Shown here piece after piece: positions 27,503-37,019 of a stretch of 64,000 nt of DNA. The notes under the pieces were generated by a model. It had not been told where the DNA came from and made no database searches. It was given only the letters and a program-made list of their open reading frames with translations. The translations under genes and the position numbers were made by a program. The stretch's first letter is position 1. Each line of letters starts with the position of its first letter. Source of the DNA: Psychromicrobium lacuslunae (GTDB lineage Bacteria > Actinomycetota > Actinomycetes > Actinomycetales > Micrococcaceae); NCBI RefSeq assembly GCF_000950575.1, contig NZ_CP011005.1, positions 2,294,001-2,358,000 on the forward strand, in the 5' to 3' direction.

Positions 27503-28657
27503 CTAGGCGCCAGCCGCCACTAAGCTAGCGGTGGCTTCGGCGATGGCGCGTTCCTCATCGGTCGGCACCACTAACACCGGAATCGCCGAATGTTCAGTGC
27601 TAATCAGCCGGGCAGTTTTCGCTCGGATCACATTGGCGGCCTGATCGAGTTCAATTCCGAGCGCCGTCAGCCGGTCCACCACCAGGGCGCGGAATTCCGC
27701 CGAATTCTCACCAATCCCGGCGGTAAAGACCAAGGCCTTCATACCTTCAACCGCGACATGGTAAGCACCAATGTACTTAGCTAGGCGATAGGAAGTGACG
27801 GCGAGCGCCAGCTCAGCAGCCCGCTCACCGCGGCCGGCAGCTTCTACCACTGAGCGCATGTCATTGTTTCCCGCCAACGCTAGGAGCCCCGACTCGCGAT
27901 TCAATAGAGTGTCAATCTGCTCGGGCGAATATCCTTCTCGGCCAAGAAAAACCAGGATCGACGGGTCGAGATCGCCACTCCTGGTGCCCATCACTAGACC
28001 TTCCAATGGAGTGAAGCCCATCGAGGTATCCAGGCTTCGTCCGGCTTTGATCGCGGTGATCGATGCACCATTGCCGAGGTGTGCGATCACGCCATCGAAG
28101 TCACCGCTAGGAATTCCGAGGAATTCCGCCGCCTGGCGGCTAACAAACTCATGGCTGGTGCCATGGAATCCATAGCGTCGAATGCCGTGTCGCTGATAGA
28201 GCTCCTCGGGGATTGCATAGCGCCAGGCATATTCGGGCAGGCTGCGATGAAAAGCGGTGTCGAAAACCACAACCTGTGGCAGCTCTGGCCACTTAGCCGC
28301 GATCGCTCTAATCCCTAGAACATTGGCTGGATTGTGTAGCGGGGCCAGTGGATTGAGTCTCTCAATGGCTCTGGTAATTTCATTATCGATCAGCACTGGT
28401 TCGCTGAACCGCTCACCGCCATGCACCACCCGATGACCGACCGCTTCGATCCGTATCTCGCCCAAGGCGGCACTGACCAACTCTAAAGCCGCCGCGTGAT
28501 CCGGCACGCCAGCACCGCGCTGCCCACTATCGGGCAGAGCGGTCTCTGCTTGGCCGATTCGTTCAATCAGACCCTCGAGCAGCACCGCACCAGCTTCGGT
28601 GTCCCGCACCTGATACTTTAGCGATGAGGAACCCGAATTGATCACCAGTACCTGCAT
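27503..28657 (-). CDS. ackA: Acetate kinase
   Basis: Converts acetyl phosphate and ADP to acetate and ATP, 384 aa. Signatures: N-terminal 'VINSGSSSLKYQ', 'GHRVVHGGE', 'VVFDTAFH', 'YGFHGTSHEFVS' and 'TAGIGENSAEFRALV'. AGGAG precedes the ATG. It starts two bases after the pta stop, so the two are cotranscribed; together they run acetate overflow or acetate uptake. Confidence 0.95.
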   Translation of the reverse strand: MQVLVINSGSSSLKYQVRDTEAGAVLLEGLIERIGQAETALPDSGQRGAGVPDHAAALELVSAALGEIRIEAVGHRVVHGGERFSEPVLIDNEITRAIERLNPLAPLHNPANVLGIRAIAAKWPELPQVVVFDTAFHRSLPEYAWRYAIPEELYQRHGIRRYGFHGTSHEFVSRQAAEFLGIPSGDFDGVIAHLGNGASITAIKAGRSLDTSMGFTPLEGLVMGTRSGDLDPSILVFLGREGYSPEQIDTLLNRESGLLALAGNNDMRSVVEAAGRGERAAELALAVTSYRLAKYIGAYHVAVEGMKALVFTAGIGENSAEFRALVVDRLTALGIELDQAANVIRAKTARLISTEHSAIPVLVVPTDEERAIAEATASLVAAGA

Positions 28658-28659
28658 AT

Positions 28660-30723
28660 TTACTCCTGGGCTTGAATGGCGGTAATCGCCACGGTATTGG
28701 CAATGTCTTCGACCGTGCAGCCACGAGAGAGGTCGTTGATTGCTTTGCGTAGGCCCTGCAGTACCGGGCCGACGGCGACCGCTCCCGAGGACTGCTGAAC
28801 TGCCTTATAGGTGTTATTCCCGGTGTTCAGATCCGGGAAAATGAAGACGGTGGCTTGCCCCGCAACCTGAGAGCTTGGCAGTTTGGAGGCGGCAATGGAG
28901 GCGTCCACCGCTGCGTCATATTGAATCGGACCTTCAACCGCCAGATCGGGGCGTCTTGCGCGCACCATTTCGGTGGCTCGCCGCACTTCATCCACCGCCG
29001 CGCCCGTACCCGACTCACCGGTGGAGTAGGAAAGCATCGCGATTCTCGGCTCAACCCCGAATTGTGTGGCGGTCTGTGCTGAGGCGATGGCAATATCGGC
29101 TAGCTGCTCCTCATTAGGCTCCGGGTTCACCGCGCAATCGCCGTAGACCAGTACCCGATCGGGCAACAGCATTAGGAAGACCGAGGAGACGATCTTCACC
29201 CCATCGGCGGTCTTCACGAATTCCAGCGCGGGGCGGATGGTGTTGGCCGTGGTGTGCGCGGCACCGGAGACCATGCCGTCAACCACGCCGAGCTGCACCA
29301 TCATGGTGCCGAAATATGATGCCTCCAACATGATCTCCCGCGCTCGTGAGAGGTCCATGCCTTTATGCGCGCGCAACCGAGCGTATTCCGCCGCGAAGTC
29401 TTCAAGTAGCTCACTATCGGCCGGGTCAATCAGGGTGATGCCGCGCAGATCGACGCCGTGGCTGGCAGCTAATTCCCGGATCTGCCCTTCCGGTCCCAGG
29501 ATGGTCAGATCACAGACATCACGTCGTCGCAATATTTCTGCGGCCCGCAGGATCCTCGGATCTTGCCCCTCGGGCAGCACAATATGCTTTCGTTCCTGCC
29601 GAGCCCGTTCAATGAGTTCGTGAAGGAAGCGCAGCGGAGTCATCTTCACTGGCCGCGGTATCTCTAGCCGCTCCAACAGCTCTGTCTCATCGACGCGTTT
29701 TGACCACACTCCCAGCGCGGCCGCTGCTTTACGATTCTGCGAGGACCAGATCTCGCTGCGCACCTCGCTCACCCGCCGGGCGGTGTGATAGGTGTCTTCT
29801 GGGCTGTCGAAAACAGGAAATGGCGCACCAGCTAACAGCGGATAGATATGCGCATCCGGGGCCAGGCCACCGCTCAGGATCATCCCGGATGGCACCGGGA
29901 ACTCGGGGGAAAAGCTAGAGGCCAGGGTGGCGATAATAATATCGGCTCGGTCGCCCGGAACAATCACCAAAGCACCTGGGTCAAGCAAGTGCAAAAAGTT
30001 GCCGACGCTCATCGCGGCCACCTTGATCGACTCCACATCGCGTTCGCGTTCGGAGCTGCCGGCAATCTGGCGTAATCCGAGCGCACTGGCCACCTCGCCC
30101 ACGGTGGGCTGCGCAATTTCTGCAATTTCCGGCAGGATATAGACCTGTTTCCCGGAGGCGCCAGGACGCAGTGCCTGAGCGATGCTGTCCAGCTGCTCGG
30201 CATCCGCGCGATTAACCATCATCGCCAATAGTGAGCAGTTCGCCGCCGCGAGCTCCTTCCGGGTGACGTCCACCGCGTCGGCAGTTTCGGCCGCGCTCCG
30301 ACCTTTCGCACTCACTACGGCAATCACCGCGCAACCTAGGTCGTTAGCCAGCCGCGCGTTCAAATCGAACTCCACTGCCGCGTCTTGGCCGGTCAGATCG
30401 GTTCCCTCCACGATCACCACGTCAACTTCACGAGCAATTTCACTGTAGATCGCCACGCAACGAGCGTCGATTTCCTCGCGTTGCCCGGAAGCCAGCAAGC
30501 CACGCGCCTCACTAGCGGTGAGTCCGGCTCGGCAGACGCTGGGAGCCAGGTCGAAGCGGCGCGCCACCATGGCTACCATCGGGTCGGCGTCAGCGTCGTC
30601 GACTATGGGCCGGAAGAACCCAATCCGATCTGCCCGACGATGTAAGGCATCGGCCAATCCGAGCGTGATGAGTGATTTACCGGAACCCGGCATCGCGGCG
30701 CTGACGTAAATTCCCTGAGTCAC
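28660..30723 (-). CDS. pta: Phosphate acetyltransferase
   Basis: Interconverts acetyl-CoA and acetyl phosphate, 687 aa, the long form. Domains: N-terminal P-loop BioD-like region (~1-200, 'AAMPGSGKSLITLGLA'), central DRTGG domain (~215-330) and C-terminal PTA_PTB catalytic domain (~365-685, 'VLPEGQDPRILRAAEIL', 'MVSGAAHTTANTIRPALE', 'VFPDLNTGNNTYKAVQ'). GTG start. CAGGAT lies six bases before it, a possible but weak leaderless box. Upstream of ackA in the same unit. Confidence 0.95.
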   Translation of the reverse strand: MTQGIYVSAAMPGSGKSLITLGLADALHRRADRIGFFRPIVDDADADPMVAMVARRFDLAPSVCRAGLTASEARGLLASGQREEIDARCVAIYSEIAREVDVVIVEGTDLTGQDAAVEFDLNARLANDLGCAVIAVVSAKGRSAAETADAVDVTRKELAAANCSLLAMMVNRADAEQLDSIAQALRPGASGKQVYILPEIAEIAQPTVGEVASALGLRQIAGSSERERDVESIKVAAMSVGNFLHLLDPGALVIVPGDRADIIIATLASSFSPEFPVPSGMILSGGLAPDAHIYPLLAGAPFPVFDSPEDTYHTARRVSEVRSEIWSSQNRKAAAALGVWSKRVDETELLERLEIPRPVKMTPLRFLHELIERARQERKHIVLPEGQDPRILRAAEILRRRDVCDLTILGPEGQIRELAASHGVDLRGITLIDPADSELLEDFAAEYARLRAHKGMDLSRAREIMLEASYFGTMMVQLGVVDGMVSGAAHTTANTIRPALEFVKTADGVKIVSSVFLMLLPDRVLVYGDCAVNPEPNEEQLADIAIASAQTATQFGVEPRIAMLSYSTGESGTGAAVDEVRRATEMVRARRPDLAVEGPIQYDAAVDASIAASKLPSSQVAGQATVFIFPDLNTGNNTYKAVQQSSGAVAVGPVLQGLRKAINDLSRGCTVEDIANTVAITAIQAQE

Positions 30724-30781
30724 AATCCCATCCTGCCAAAAAGCACGGTCCAGCAGGGCAGTTTGTGAGCAAAAACTCGAC

Positions 30782-32476
30782 TCAGCCCGGCGTGCAGCTA
30801 CCGTTGTTGTTCATTAACTCGATCAATGTGTTCTTGGCGTTTAGATCACCGTTATAGGCGGCGACAGCCAAACCTTGCAAGTAATCCTTCGTCAGGGTCG
30901 GCCCTGAACTCTTGGTCGGGGTGGTGCTCGGGGTGCTGCTTGGTTTTGTCGCGGGATTGCTTGCCGGAGTATTCGAGCTGGGCGTCGAGGCCGGGGCTGC
31001 GCCATTACTATTCGGCGTAGTTGCGGCCCCGGTCGAAGGTTTGGTCGTGCTCGGAGCGGTCTTACCCAGCAGTTGTGCCACTTTCTGCCGACTCAGCGCA
31101 AAATCCGGATAGGTCGGGAAATCCGTCTGGCCGGGCACGTTGGAGGTCATATCCGGTGGACCCAGGATAAGTTTCTTCACCGGCTGTGATTGAGACTTGA
31201 GCGCCAAATCGATGAAACTGCCGATTTGCGCGGTGGTCACGTCGGACTCAATAATCTTCGTTCCGGCTTTGACAATATCGGTGAATTTAGTGAAAAGGGT
31301 GAGCGGGTTCATCTGCTGAATCATTGCCTGCACAATGCACTGCTGGCGTTGATTGCGCGCATAGTCGGTGGTCCATTCGCGGGAGCGCGCGTACCACAGA
31401 GCTTGATAGCCGCTCAGCGTCTGGGGCCCCGGAGCTATCCAATCCTTCGGTGGCAGGTGTCCACCGCCGACATTATCTAGCGCTTCACCGCTGATCGGCA
31501 CCCAATTCCCGGCATTGATCTTTACCCCGCCCATCAGGTCAATGAGTTGCGAGAAGTTGTCCATATCGGCAATCACATAGGCCTGCATGGTGATCCCGAG
31601 GATCGCACTGACCGATTCCATCATGGCCTGAGCGCCTGGGTCACCGACATTGCTATACAGATCGGCGTACTTCTCATTCACCTTGGAGTACAGGTTGCCA
31701 ATAATGCATTGATCCCCACAGTTGAACGCACCATCGGTGCCGTCCACGCCGTCGCCATTGCTCAGTGCCGCCTTCATCGGCGAGTTATCTGGGAACGGTG
31801 CGTTTTGCAGATTCCTGGGAATGCTCACCGTCAGCGTGGCACCTGTAGTAGCGTCCACACTGATCGCCATAATGCTGTCGGGTCGACGTCCGATCCGATC
31901 GGAACCCGCATCGCCACCCATCATCAGGATGTTGTAGCGCCCGTCGATTGGAGTGAGCAGAGGCTTGGTGAAAGTCTTACCGGTGCCTTGCTGCTCGGGC
32001 AGAATATCAACGAGCGCATTACGACTGACATTCAACAGGTAAGCCGCGTAGGCAGTACTGCCACTGGTTAGCACCAACAACGGCACCAGCAAGGCGATGG
32101 TGGCAGCTTTCATTCCGCTAGATAACTGCTTAAAGCGAATCAGCCTGAGCAAGTCGAGAAAGGTGAAGAGGTACCAGGCTGAGACCACCAGTAAGCCGAT
32201 GATCAGCGCCATCGAGGCTACCGGGTGGGTGACCAGGTTGAACATCCAGACCCGGTTACTCAGCGCCGAGAACGCCAGGTAGCTACCGGCCGCCCAGATC
32301 AGCGCGGCCATGCCGAGGAAGAACCACCTAACTTTGCTCGGACCCCTAAGATAATGCACGGCACCGGGCAGCACCGTGTTCAATAACAGCAGCCGAAAGA
32401 CCGAAGCGTTTGAAGGAACAGCTCTGACCGCCCTGGGATGCCGTGGAGGCGCGGGCGCAGCCGAGCGTCGTCCCAT
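30782..32476 (-). CDS. LytR-CpsA-Psr (LCP) family protein
   Basis: Membrane enzyme of the family that transfers wall polymers from polyprenyl phosphate to peptidoglycan, 564 aa. I prefer the second of two adjacent ATGs, six bases after AAAGG. Three or four helices lie in residues ~25-150; the LCP domain follows (~185-345): 'YNILMMGGDAGSDRIGRRPD', 'SIMAISVDATTGATLTVSIP' and 'YQALWYARSREWTTDYARNQ' carry the Arg and Asp residues typical of the site. A Ser/Thr/Pro linker (~470-525) ends in a short conserved tail with one cysteine. Multiple N-terminal helices are more than the single helix usual for LCP proteins. Confidence 0.85.
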   Translation of the reverse strand: MGRRSAAPAPPRHPRAVRAVPSNASVFRLLLLNTVLPGAVHYLRGPSKVRWFFLGMAALIWAAGSYLAFSALSNRVWMFNLVTHPVASMALIIGLLVVSAWYLFTFLDLLRLIRFKQLSSGMKAATIALLVPLLVLTSGSTAYAAYLLNVSRNALVDILPEQQGTGKTFTKPLLTPIDGRYNILMMGGDAGSDRIGRRPDSIMAISVDATTGATLTVSIPRNLQNAPFPDNSPMKAALSNGDGVDGTDGAFNCGDQCIIGNLYSKVNEKYADLYSNVGDPGAQAMMESVSAILGITMQAYVIADMDNFSQLIDLMGGVKINAGNWVPISGEALDNVGGGHLPPKDWIAPGPQTLSGYQALWYARSREWTTDYARNQRQQCIVQAMIQQMNPLTLFTKFTDIVKAGTKIIESDVTTAQIGSFIDLALKSQSQPVKKLILGPPDMTSNVPGQTDFPTYPDFALSRQKVAQLLGKTAPSTTKPSTGAATTPNSNGAAPASTPSSNTPASNPATKPSSTPSTTPTKSSGPTLTKDYLQGLAVAAYNGDLNAKNTLIELMNNNGSCTPG

Positions 32477-32606
32477 CATTCACCTTTCTGGTCGGTCCTG
32501 GTCAGTATTGAGCCGACAGCCTTCACCGGTTCAACAGCCTCATTCGCAGCAGACGCCAAGAAAGGCGGTGCAATCCCCCAGGGTCAAAGCCTACCGGATA
32601 CCCCTT

Positions 32607-34187
32607 CTAAGGCGCTGTTCCCACTGCCGCCACCCGTGATTTGTATTGCAAATAGCTCTCCGGCGGGTTGCCCGGCCGCCAGATCTTCTGCGCCATCGCC
32701 CAGAGCACCGGGGCGATGCCGGCCGCCACCTGCGCCTCGGTTTGCGCGCCGGGGTTCTCACTCCAGACCGAGAAGGCGGCACCCAGCACAGCAGAACTGA
32801 CCGGACTGGCCAGGGTTTGCGGCAACTCGCTGCCATCTTGCTGAGCCAGCGGCGAGAAAACTCCTACCGACCATTCGTTGTAAAGATCTTCCGCGGAGGG
32901 CGGGTAGCCATCGGCCGCCGCATCAATAACGTAATAAAGGTAGGAATCGGCGTAGTTAATAACTTGGTGACCGCCGTCAAGGAAGGCCTTCAGCGGCGCC
33001 ATTGGCCAATCCCAATTGGTCCAGTGCGTGATCTGTATAGTGCTCGCCAGCTTGACCTTGGAGCTGAATCGGTAGAACTCGTCGTTCCACGCCTGTACGG
33101 TTTTGCCTTTGGAGCGCAGGAAGACATTGAGTTCGTTGGCATAACCAACCAGCGCATCGGCGACCCGGGCGCCGCTACCGTATTTTTGGATCGCATAGTT
33201 CAGCAGCTGCTGGAAATCGTCATCCGCAGAAGGCAGATCAACATACTCATCCATACCGATGTGCCAATATGGTCCGGGGAACAAGGGTAAGAACTCATTG
33301 ATGATATCCATCACCAAAGTCCTTGCCGCAGCTTGAGAGATGTCGAGGTTCTGCTGATGAACCAGGCCGCCATTTTCTACCAGCCGTAGCTCCGGGTGCG
33401 CGTTCAAAATGAATTTCATATGGCTTGGCACATCAAAATCGGGCACCACGGTGATGTGGTACTTGGTGGCAAAGGCGACAATGTCCTTAACGTCTTGCTG
33501 GCTCAGCTTTTGACTGGAAACAATTTCTGGGTGACTCTTGCTTTCGATCCGGAACCCTTCATCCTCGGAGAAATGCAATTGCAGAGTATTCAGCTTCATC
33601 CAAGCCATGCTCTTGATCTGGTTCTGGATCCAGGTTTTACTGTAGAACTTCCGGCCAATATCAAGATTTAAGGTGCGAATCGGCCGGTCCGGCCAGTCCA
33701 CAATGGTGCCGGACGGCACCCCGGCGCTGGCTCGCAGGCTTTGCAAGAGTGACCTACCGCCGTAGAACACACCAGCGGCACTCGGACCGGTAATGCCTAA
33801 GGTAGCCCCGGCGACCATTCGATAAGCTTCCTGACCGCTGCTACCGGTCACGGCACCGATGCTGAGCAGAACATCGCCGGCCACCGCATTAGTTGCGGTG
33901 CCACTTGCCACCGGGATAGCCGGCCGGGCCAATACGCTGCCCAGTTCGATGCTTAGCAGCTGCGCCTCGGCGGTCAAGCTGGCGCTGGCGGCTGGATCCA
34001 CCAAAATTCGTGCATTCGTTCCCGGTTTCCAGCTGGTACTGCCATTAGCGGTAAATTGCCGAACGGTCGGTGCAATGGCTGGTGCGGGCGCTGCGGCTGC
34101 TACCACCGCCGGCGGAATCACCGCCACCATGAGGGCGGCAACCAGCATGGTGGCCAGCGAAAATCCGGCGATTCGAGGAAGCTTCAT
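32607..34187 (-). CDS. Secreted beta-N-acetylhexosaminidase (GH20)
   Basis: Exo-glycosidase releasing terminal GlcNAc/GalNAc from chitin oligomers or glycans, 526 aa. Start is ATG 34187; an open frame upstream has no better start. Sec signal peptide (~1-32). GH20b-like N-terminal domain (~40-165) and a TIM barrel with the substrate-assisted pair in 'WHIGMDEYVD' (Asp-Glu; the family's second Gly is replaced by Met). 'PDFDVPSHMKFILNAHPEL' and 'AWNDEFYRFS' are further active-site regions. TATGCT lies six bases upstream of the ATG, suggesting a leaderless mRNA. Confidence 0.88.
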   Translation of the reverse strand: MKLPRIAGFSLATMLVAALMVAVIPPAVVAAAAPAPAIAPTVRQFTANGSTSWKPGTNARILVDPAASASLTAEAQLLSIELGSVLARPAIPVASGTATNAVAGDVLLSIGAVTGSSGQEAYRMVAGATLGITGPSAAGVFYGGRSLLQSLRASAGVPSGTIVDWPDRPIRTLNLDIGRKFYSKTWIQNQIKSMAWMKLNTLQLHFSEDEGFRIESKSHPEIVSSQKLSQQDVKDIVAFATKYHITVVPDFDVPSHMKFILNAHPELRLVENGGLVHQQNLDISQAAARTLVMDIINEFLPLFPGPYWHIGMDEYVDLPSADDDFQQLLNYAIQKYGSGARVADALVGYANELNVFLRSKGKTVQAWNDEFYRFSSKVKLASTIQITHWTNWDWPMAPLKAFLDGGHQVINYADSYLYYVIDAAADGYPPSAEDLYNEWSVGVFSPLAQQDGSELPQTLASPVSSAVLGAAFSVWSENPGAQTEAQVAAGIAPVLWAMAQKIWRPGNPPESYLQYKSRVAAVGTAP

Positions 34188-34193
34188 TCTCGT

Positions 34194-34199
34194 AGCATA
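34194..34199 (-). promoter_or_regulatory. -10 box of leaderless GH20-gene promoter
   Basis: TATGCT on the minus strand, six bases before the ATG at 34187. The transcript would begin at or next to the start codon. Confidence 0.45.
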
Positions 34200-34249
34200 G
34201 TTTGTGATAAGCAATCGCGCTTGACCTTTGGGGAAATTCACGATTACCT

Positions 34250-34267
34250 AATGAACATTCGGTAAGT
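34250..34267 (+). promoter_or_regulatory. PaaR-type operator upstream of paaI
   Basis: AATGAACAT followed by TCGGTAAGT; the right half matches the half-site TCGGTCAGT at 8 of 9 positions, the left half is weaker (6 of 9 to ACTGAACGA). It lies 18 bases before the paaI start and would give autoregulation of the TetR gene in this operon. Confidence 0.45.
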
Positions 34268-34284
34268 AATCATTGGAGATTATC

Positions 34285-34740
34285 GTGGATCACCCCATGC
34301 TTGCCCACGATGCCGCCTCCGCGTGGCTGGGCATCAAAATCGAACAACTCTCGGATGGCCATGCCACCCTATCGATGACCTTGCGGGCCGAAATGATGAA
34401 TGGCTTTGGCCTGACGCATGGTGGGATGATCTTCGCGTTTGCAGATTCCGCTTTCGCCTTCGCCTGCAACCCGAGCGACTCCGATGGCAGCAGCCAAACC
34501 GTTGCGTCCGGCGTCGACGTCAACTTCCTAGCTCCTTCCTACGCGGGTCAGCGACTTATTGCGGTAGCCAATCGTCGGGCGCAAGCGGGCCGTAGCGGCC
34601 TCTACGACGTCCAAGTCTTCACACAGCCGGAACATCCCGAGGGGATGCGCCAATTGATTGCTGAGTTCCGCGGACGTTCCCGGACTATCCCCAGCAAAGC
34701 TAACCGCCCGCACTCGCCGGCAGCAGAGGAAGTGCGATGA
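34285..34740 (+). CDS. paaI: Phenylacetyl-CoA/hydroxyphenylacetyl-CoA thioesterase
   Basis: Hotdog-fold thioesterase that is thought to relieve CoA trapping when the phenylacetate pathway stalls, 151 aa. GTG 34285 has GGAG five bases upstream; a TTG 12 bases earlier and an ATG 12 bases later are alternatives. 'GFGLTHGGMIFAFADSAFAF' holds the catalytic Asp of the PaaI family, and 'ASGVDVNFLAPSYAGQRLIA' is typical. ATGA overlap with paaK. First gene of paaI-paaK-tetR. Confidence 0.9.
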   Translation: MDHPMLAHDAASAWLGIKIEQLSDGHATLSMTLRAEMMNGFGLTHGGMIFAFADSAFAFACNPSDSDGSSQTVASGVDVNFLAPSYAGQRLIAVANRRAQAGRSGLYDVQVFTQPEHPEGMRQLIAEFRGRSRTIPSKANRPHSPAAEEVR

Positions 34741-36035
34741 ACGAGCCGCTTAATTCGGAAAGTGAATTCTTTGATCGTGAGCAGATCGAGGAACTGCAAC
34801 TACGACGCCTACAACACACCCTTGAGTACGCGTATCAGCGAGTTCCGCTCTACCGCCGGAAGTTCGACGAGGCCGGAGTTAAGCCGCAAGACCTGCGCAG
34901 CTTAGCGGATCTGGCATTGTTCCCTTTCACCACCAAAGAGGATCTGCGCGCCGAATACCCCTTCGGCATGTTCGCGGTGCCGCAGGCCGAAATCTCTCGG
35001 ATCCACGCCTCCTCAGGCACCACCGGTAAACCGACGGTGGTTGGTTATACCGCTGATGATCTGCGAAATTGGGCTGATCTAGTGGCCCGGTCAATGCGCG
35101 CCTCGGGTGCTCGCCCAGGTCACAAGGTTCATATTGCCTACGGTTATGGTCTCTTCACCGGAGGGCTCGGCGCTCACTATGGCGCGGAGGCGCTGGGCAG
35201 CACGGTGATTCCGATGTCCGGCGGACAGACCGAAAAGCAAATACAGCTGATTCAAGATTTCCAACCCGATGTCATCATGTGCACCCCGACCTATTTGCTC
35301 ACCATTATGGATGCGATGGCACACCGCGGAATCGATCCACGAAGCACCTCGCTGAAGTATGCCATCTGTGGCGCTGAGCCCTGGACCGAGGAAATGCGCC
35401 ACGAGCTTGAGTCCGGGCTGAATCTCAAAGCGTGCGATATCTATGGCCTCTCTGAGGTGATGGGGCCTGGTGTTGCCGGTGAGTTTGTCGAAACTCAGGA
35501 CGGTTCGCATCTTTGGGAAGATCATTTCCGGCCGGAGATCCTTGACCCCTACAGTCTCGATACCGCGCTGCCGGACGGCGAGACCGGGGAATTGGTCTTC
35601 ACTACGCTGACCAAACAAGCGCTACCGGTGATCCGTTATCGCACCAAGGATCTGACTCGGCTTTTACCGGGCACCGAGCGCCCGGGGATGCGGCGAATGG
35701 AACGGATCAGCGGGCGCACCGACGATATGATCATCCTGCGTGGCGTCAATTTGTTCCCGTCTCAGATCGAAGAGATCGCGCTGCGGATTCCAGCGCTCAG
35801 CCCCCATTTTCAGCTTGAGATCAGCCGATCCGGTCGGATGGACGAACTCACCGTGCGGATTGAACCGCGCGCTGAAAGCAGTCTGGCTGAGCGAGATGCC
35901 GCAGCGCTGCGGTTACGCGAGGAAATCAAGGTGCATATTGGTTCCTCCGCCACCATCACGGTGGTCGAACCAGGCACCTTGGAACGCTCAAATGGCAAGC
36001 TACGCCGGGTGTACGATTTGCGGACTAAATCATGA
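34737..36035 (+). CDS. paaK: Phenylacetate-CoA ligase
   Basis: AMP-forming ligase that activates phenylacetate, the entry step of the pathway, 432 aa, typical length. P-loop 'HASSGTTGKPTVVGYT', A5-like 'DIYGLSEVMGPGVAGE', and the C-terminal region 'RISGRTDDMIILRGVNLFPS' with the hinge Asp and lysine-bearing 'SNGKLRRVYDLR'. Overlaps both neighbours by four bases (ATGA). Confidence 0.95.
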   Translation: MNEPLNSESEFFDREQIEELQLRRLQHTLEYAYQRVPLYRRKFDEAGVKPQDLRSLADLALFPFTTKEDLRAEYPFGMFAVPQAEISRIHASSGTTGKPTVVGYTADDLRNWADLVARSMRASGARPGHKVHIAYGYGLFTGGLGAHYGAEALGSTVIPMSGGQTEKQIQLIQDFQPDVIMCTPTYLLTIMDAMAHRGIDPRSTSLKYAICGAEPWTEEMRHELESGLNLKACDIYGLSEVMGPGVAGEFVETQDGSHLWEDHFRPEILDPYSLDTALPDGETGELVFTTLTKQALPVIRYRTKDLTRLLPGTERPGMRRMERISGRTDDMIILRGVNLFPSQIEEIALRIPALSPHFQLEISRSGRMDELTVRIEPRAESSLAERDAAALRLREEIKVHIGSSATITVVEPGTLERSNGKLRRVYDLRTKS

Positions 36036-36706
36036 CCAGCGAGGCAGGGCTACGTCGCGGCCGACCAGGCTACGACCAGGAGACGGTACTGCGGATTGCT
36101 GTTGATGCTTTCAACCAGCACGGTTATGAGGCAACGTCAATGGGTGTGTTGGCGGAGAACTTGGGTGTCTCTAAATCGGCGATTTATCATCACGTAGCGA
36201 GCAAGGAGGAACTCCTCGAGCTCGCCTTAGAGCAAGCGCTCGGCGGGCTGGAGGCAGTGCTCAGCGCGCCGGAACAAGTTCCAGCTTCGTTGGGCTCAGC
36301 TGCTTCATCCACTCAGTCCGGTTCGTCCGTTTCGTCCGTTTCATCCGCTGAGCAGCACCAGAACAGCCCCGAGCAACGCCTCGAGCAGGTATTGCGTGGC
36401 ACTATTGCGGTGTTGGTAGACAAACTCCCCTACGTCACGCTGCTGCTACGGCTTCGCGGCAATACCCCGATGGAACGCACCGCGCTGGCCCGGCGACGGG
36501 AGTTCGACCGGGAGGTCGCCGCGCTGGTCGCTGCCGCACAGCAGAACGGTTCGCTGCGCAAGGATATTGATCCGCGAACCGCTGAACGTTTGCTGTTCGG
36601 AACAATCAACTCGATCGTCGAATGGTATCGACCGGGCGGTTCGCTGACCGCAGAGAAGCTCGCCGACGATGTGATTGGCATGGTGTTCAATGGTCTGCGG
36701 AACTAA
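36032..36706 (+). CDS. paaR: TetR-family regulator, candidate PaaR
   Basis: Repressor of 224 aa encoded in the paaIK operon. HTH at ~15-58: 'VLRIAVDAFNQHGYEATSMG' and 'LAENLGVSKSAIYHHVASKE'. In related actinobacteria and Thermus a TetR regulator beside paa genes responds to phenylacetyl-CoA; the same role is inferred here from location and from four related dyads in front of paa units. A serine-rich insert at ~94-110 is encoded by near-perfect 9-base repeats and interrupts the ligand domain after its first helix. Confidence 0.82.
   Translation: MTSEAGLRRGRPGYDQETVLRIAVDAFNQHGYEATSMGVLAENLGVSKSAIYHHVASKEELLELALEQALGGLEAVLSAPEQVPASLGSAASSTQSGSSVSSVSSAEQHQNSPEQRLEQVLRGTIAVLVDKLPYVTLLLRLRGNTPMERTALARRREFDREVAALVAAAQQNGSLRKDIDPRTAERLLFGTINSIVEWYRPGGSLTAEKLADDVIGMVFNGLRN
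36323..36349 (+). repeat. Tandem 9-base repeat inside the paaR candidate
   Basis: TCGTCCGTT twice and TCATCCGCT once, in frame, encoding SSV-SSV-SSA. The unit length keeps the frame if copies are gained or lost. Confidence 0.7.
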
Positions 36707-36894
36707 TCCGGGCTTTCGACACCAGGTTCGGATGCCCCGCTGGATGAAGTTAGCCCGCCAGTTTCGCCAAACGCTGCAGACGATGTACATTCCCAAGTTC
36801 CGTCGAAGACGTGGGGGCCGTTTGGTAGCCCTGAGTGAGTCGAGCGGACCAAAGACAGCCCTGCTGTTATACCGTCCAGGCTTGATTGGGAGCA
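36707..36894. other. Intergenic region without a recognisable gene
   Basis: Gap after the regulator gene. Short open frames exist on both strands but none has a ribosome-binding site or familiar sequence. Could be a decayed gene. Confidence 0.4.
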
Positions 36895-36983
36895 TTTAAA
36901 TAGGAGCACTGTTTTACCTAGGGAAAGTGGTGCAGAGATATCCCTGCACCACTTTCTGCACCTAACAAGGTGCAGCTATTTAA
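36895..36983 (+). repeat. Hairpin element, copy 1
   Basis: Motif TTAAATAGGAGCAC (36896-36909), 13 bases, then a perfect 13-bp stem GAAAGTGGTGCAG / CTGCACCACTTTC (36923-36935, 36944-36956) around the loop AGATATCC. A second stem CTGCACCT/AGGTGCAG follows (36956-36975), and the end AGCTATTTAA is a degenerate inverse of the left end. The same module occurs at 38231-38291. Confidence 0.8.
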
Positions 36984-37019
36984 GAGGTTCCGGCTTCGTC
37001 AAACCCGGCAAGCGTGATT

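Noticed and set aside
36703-36909. 68-codon minus-strand frame after the paaR candidate
   Set aside because: It begins inside hairpin element 1, lacks a ribosome-binding site and shows no known motif.
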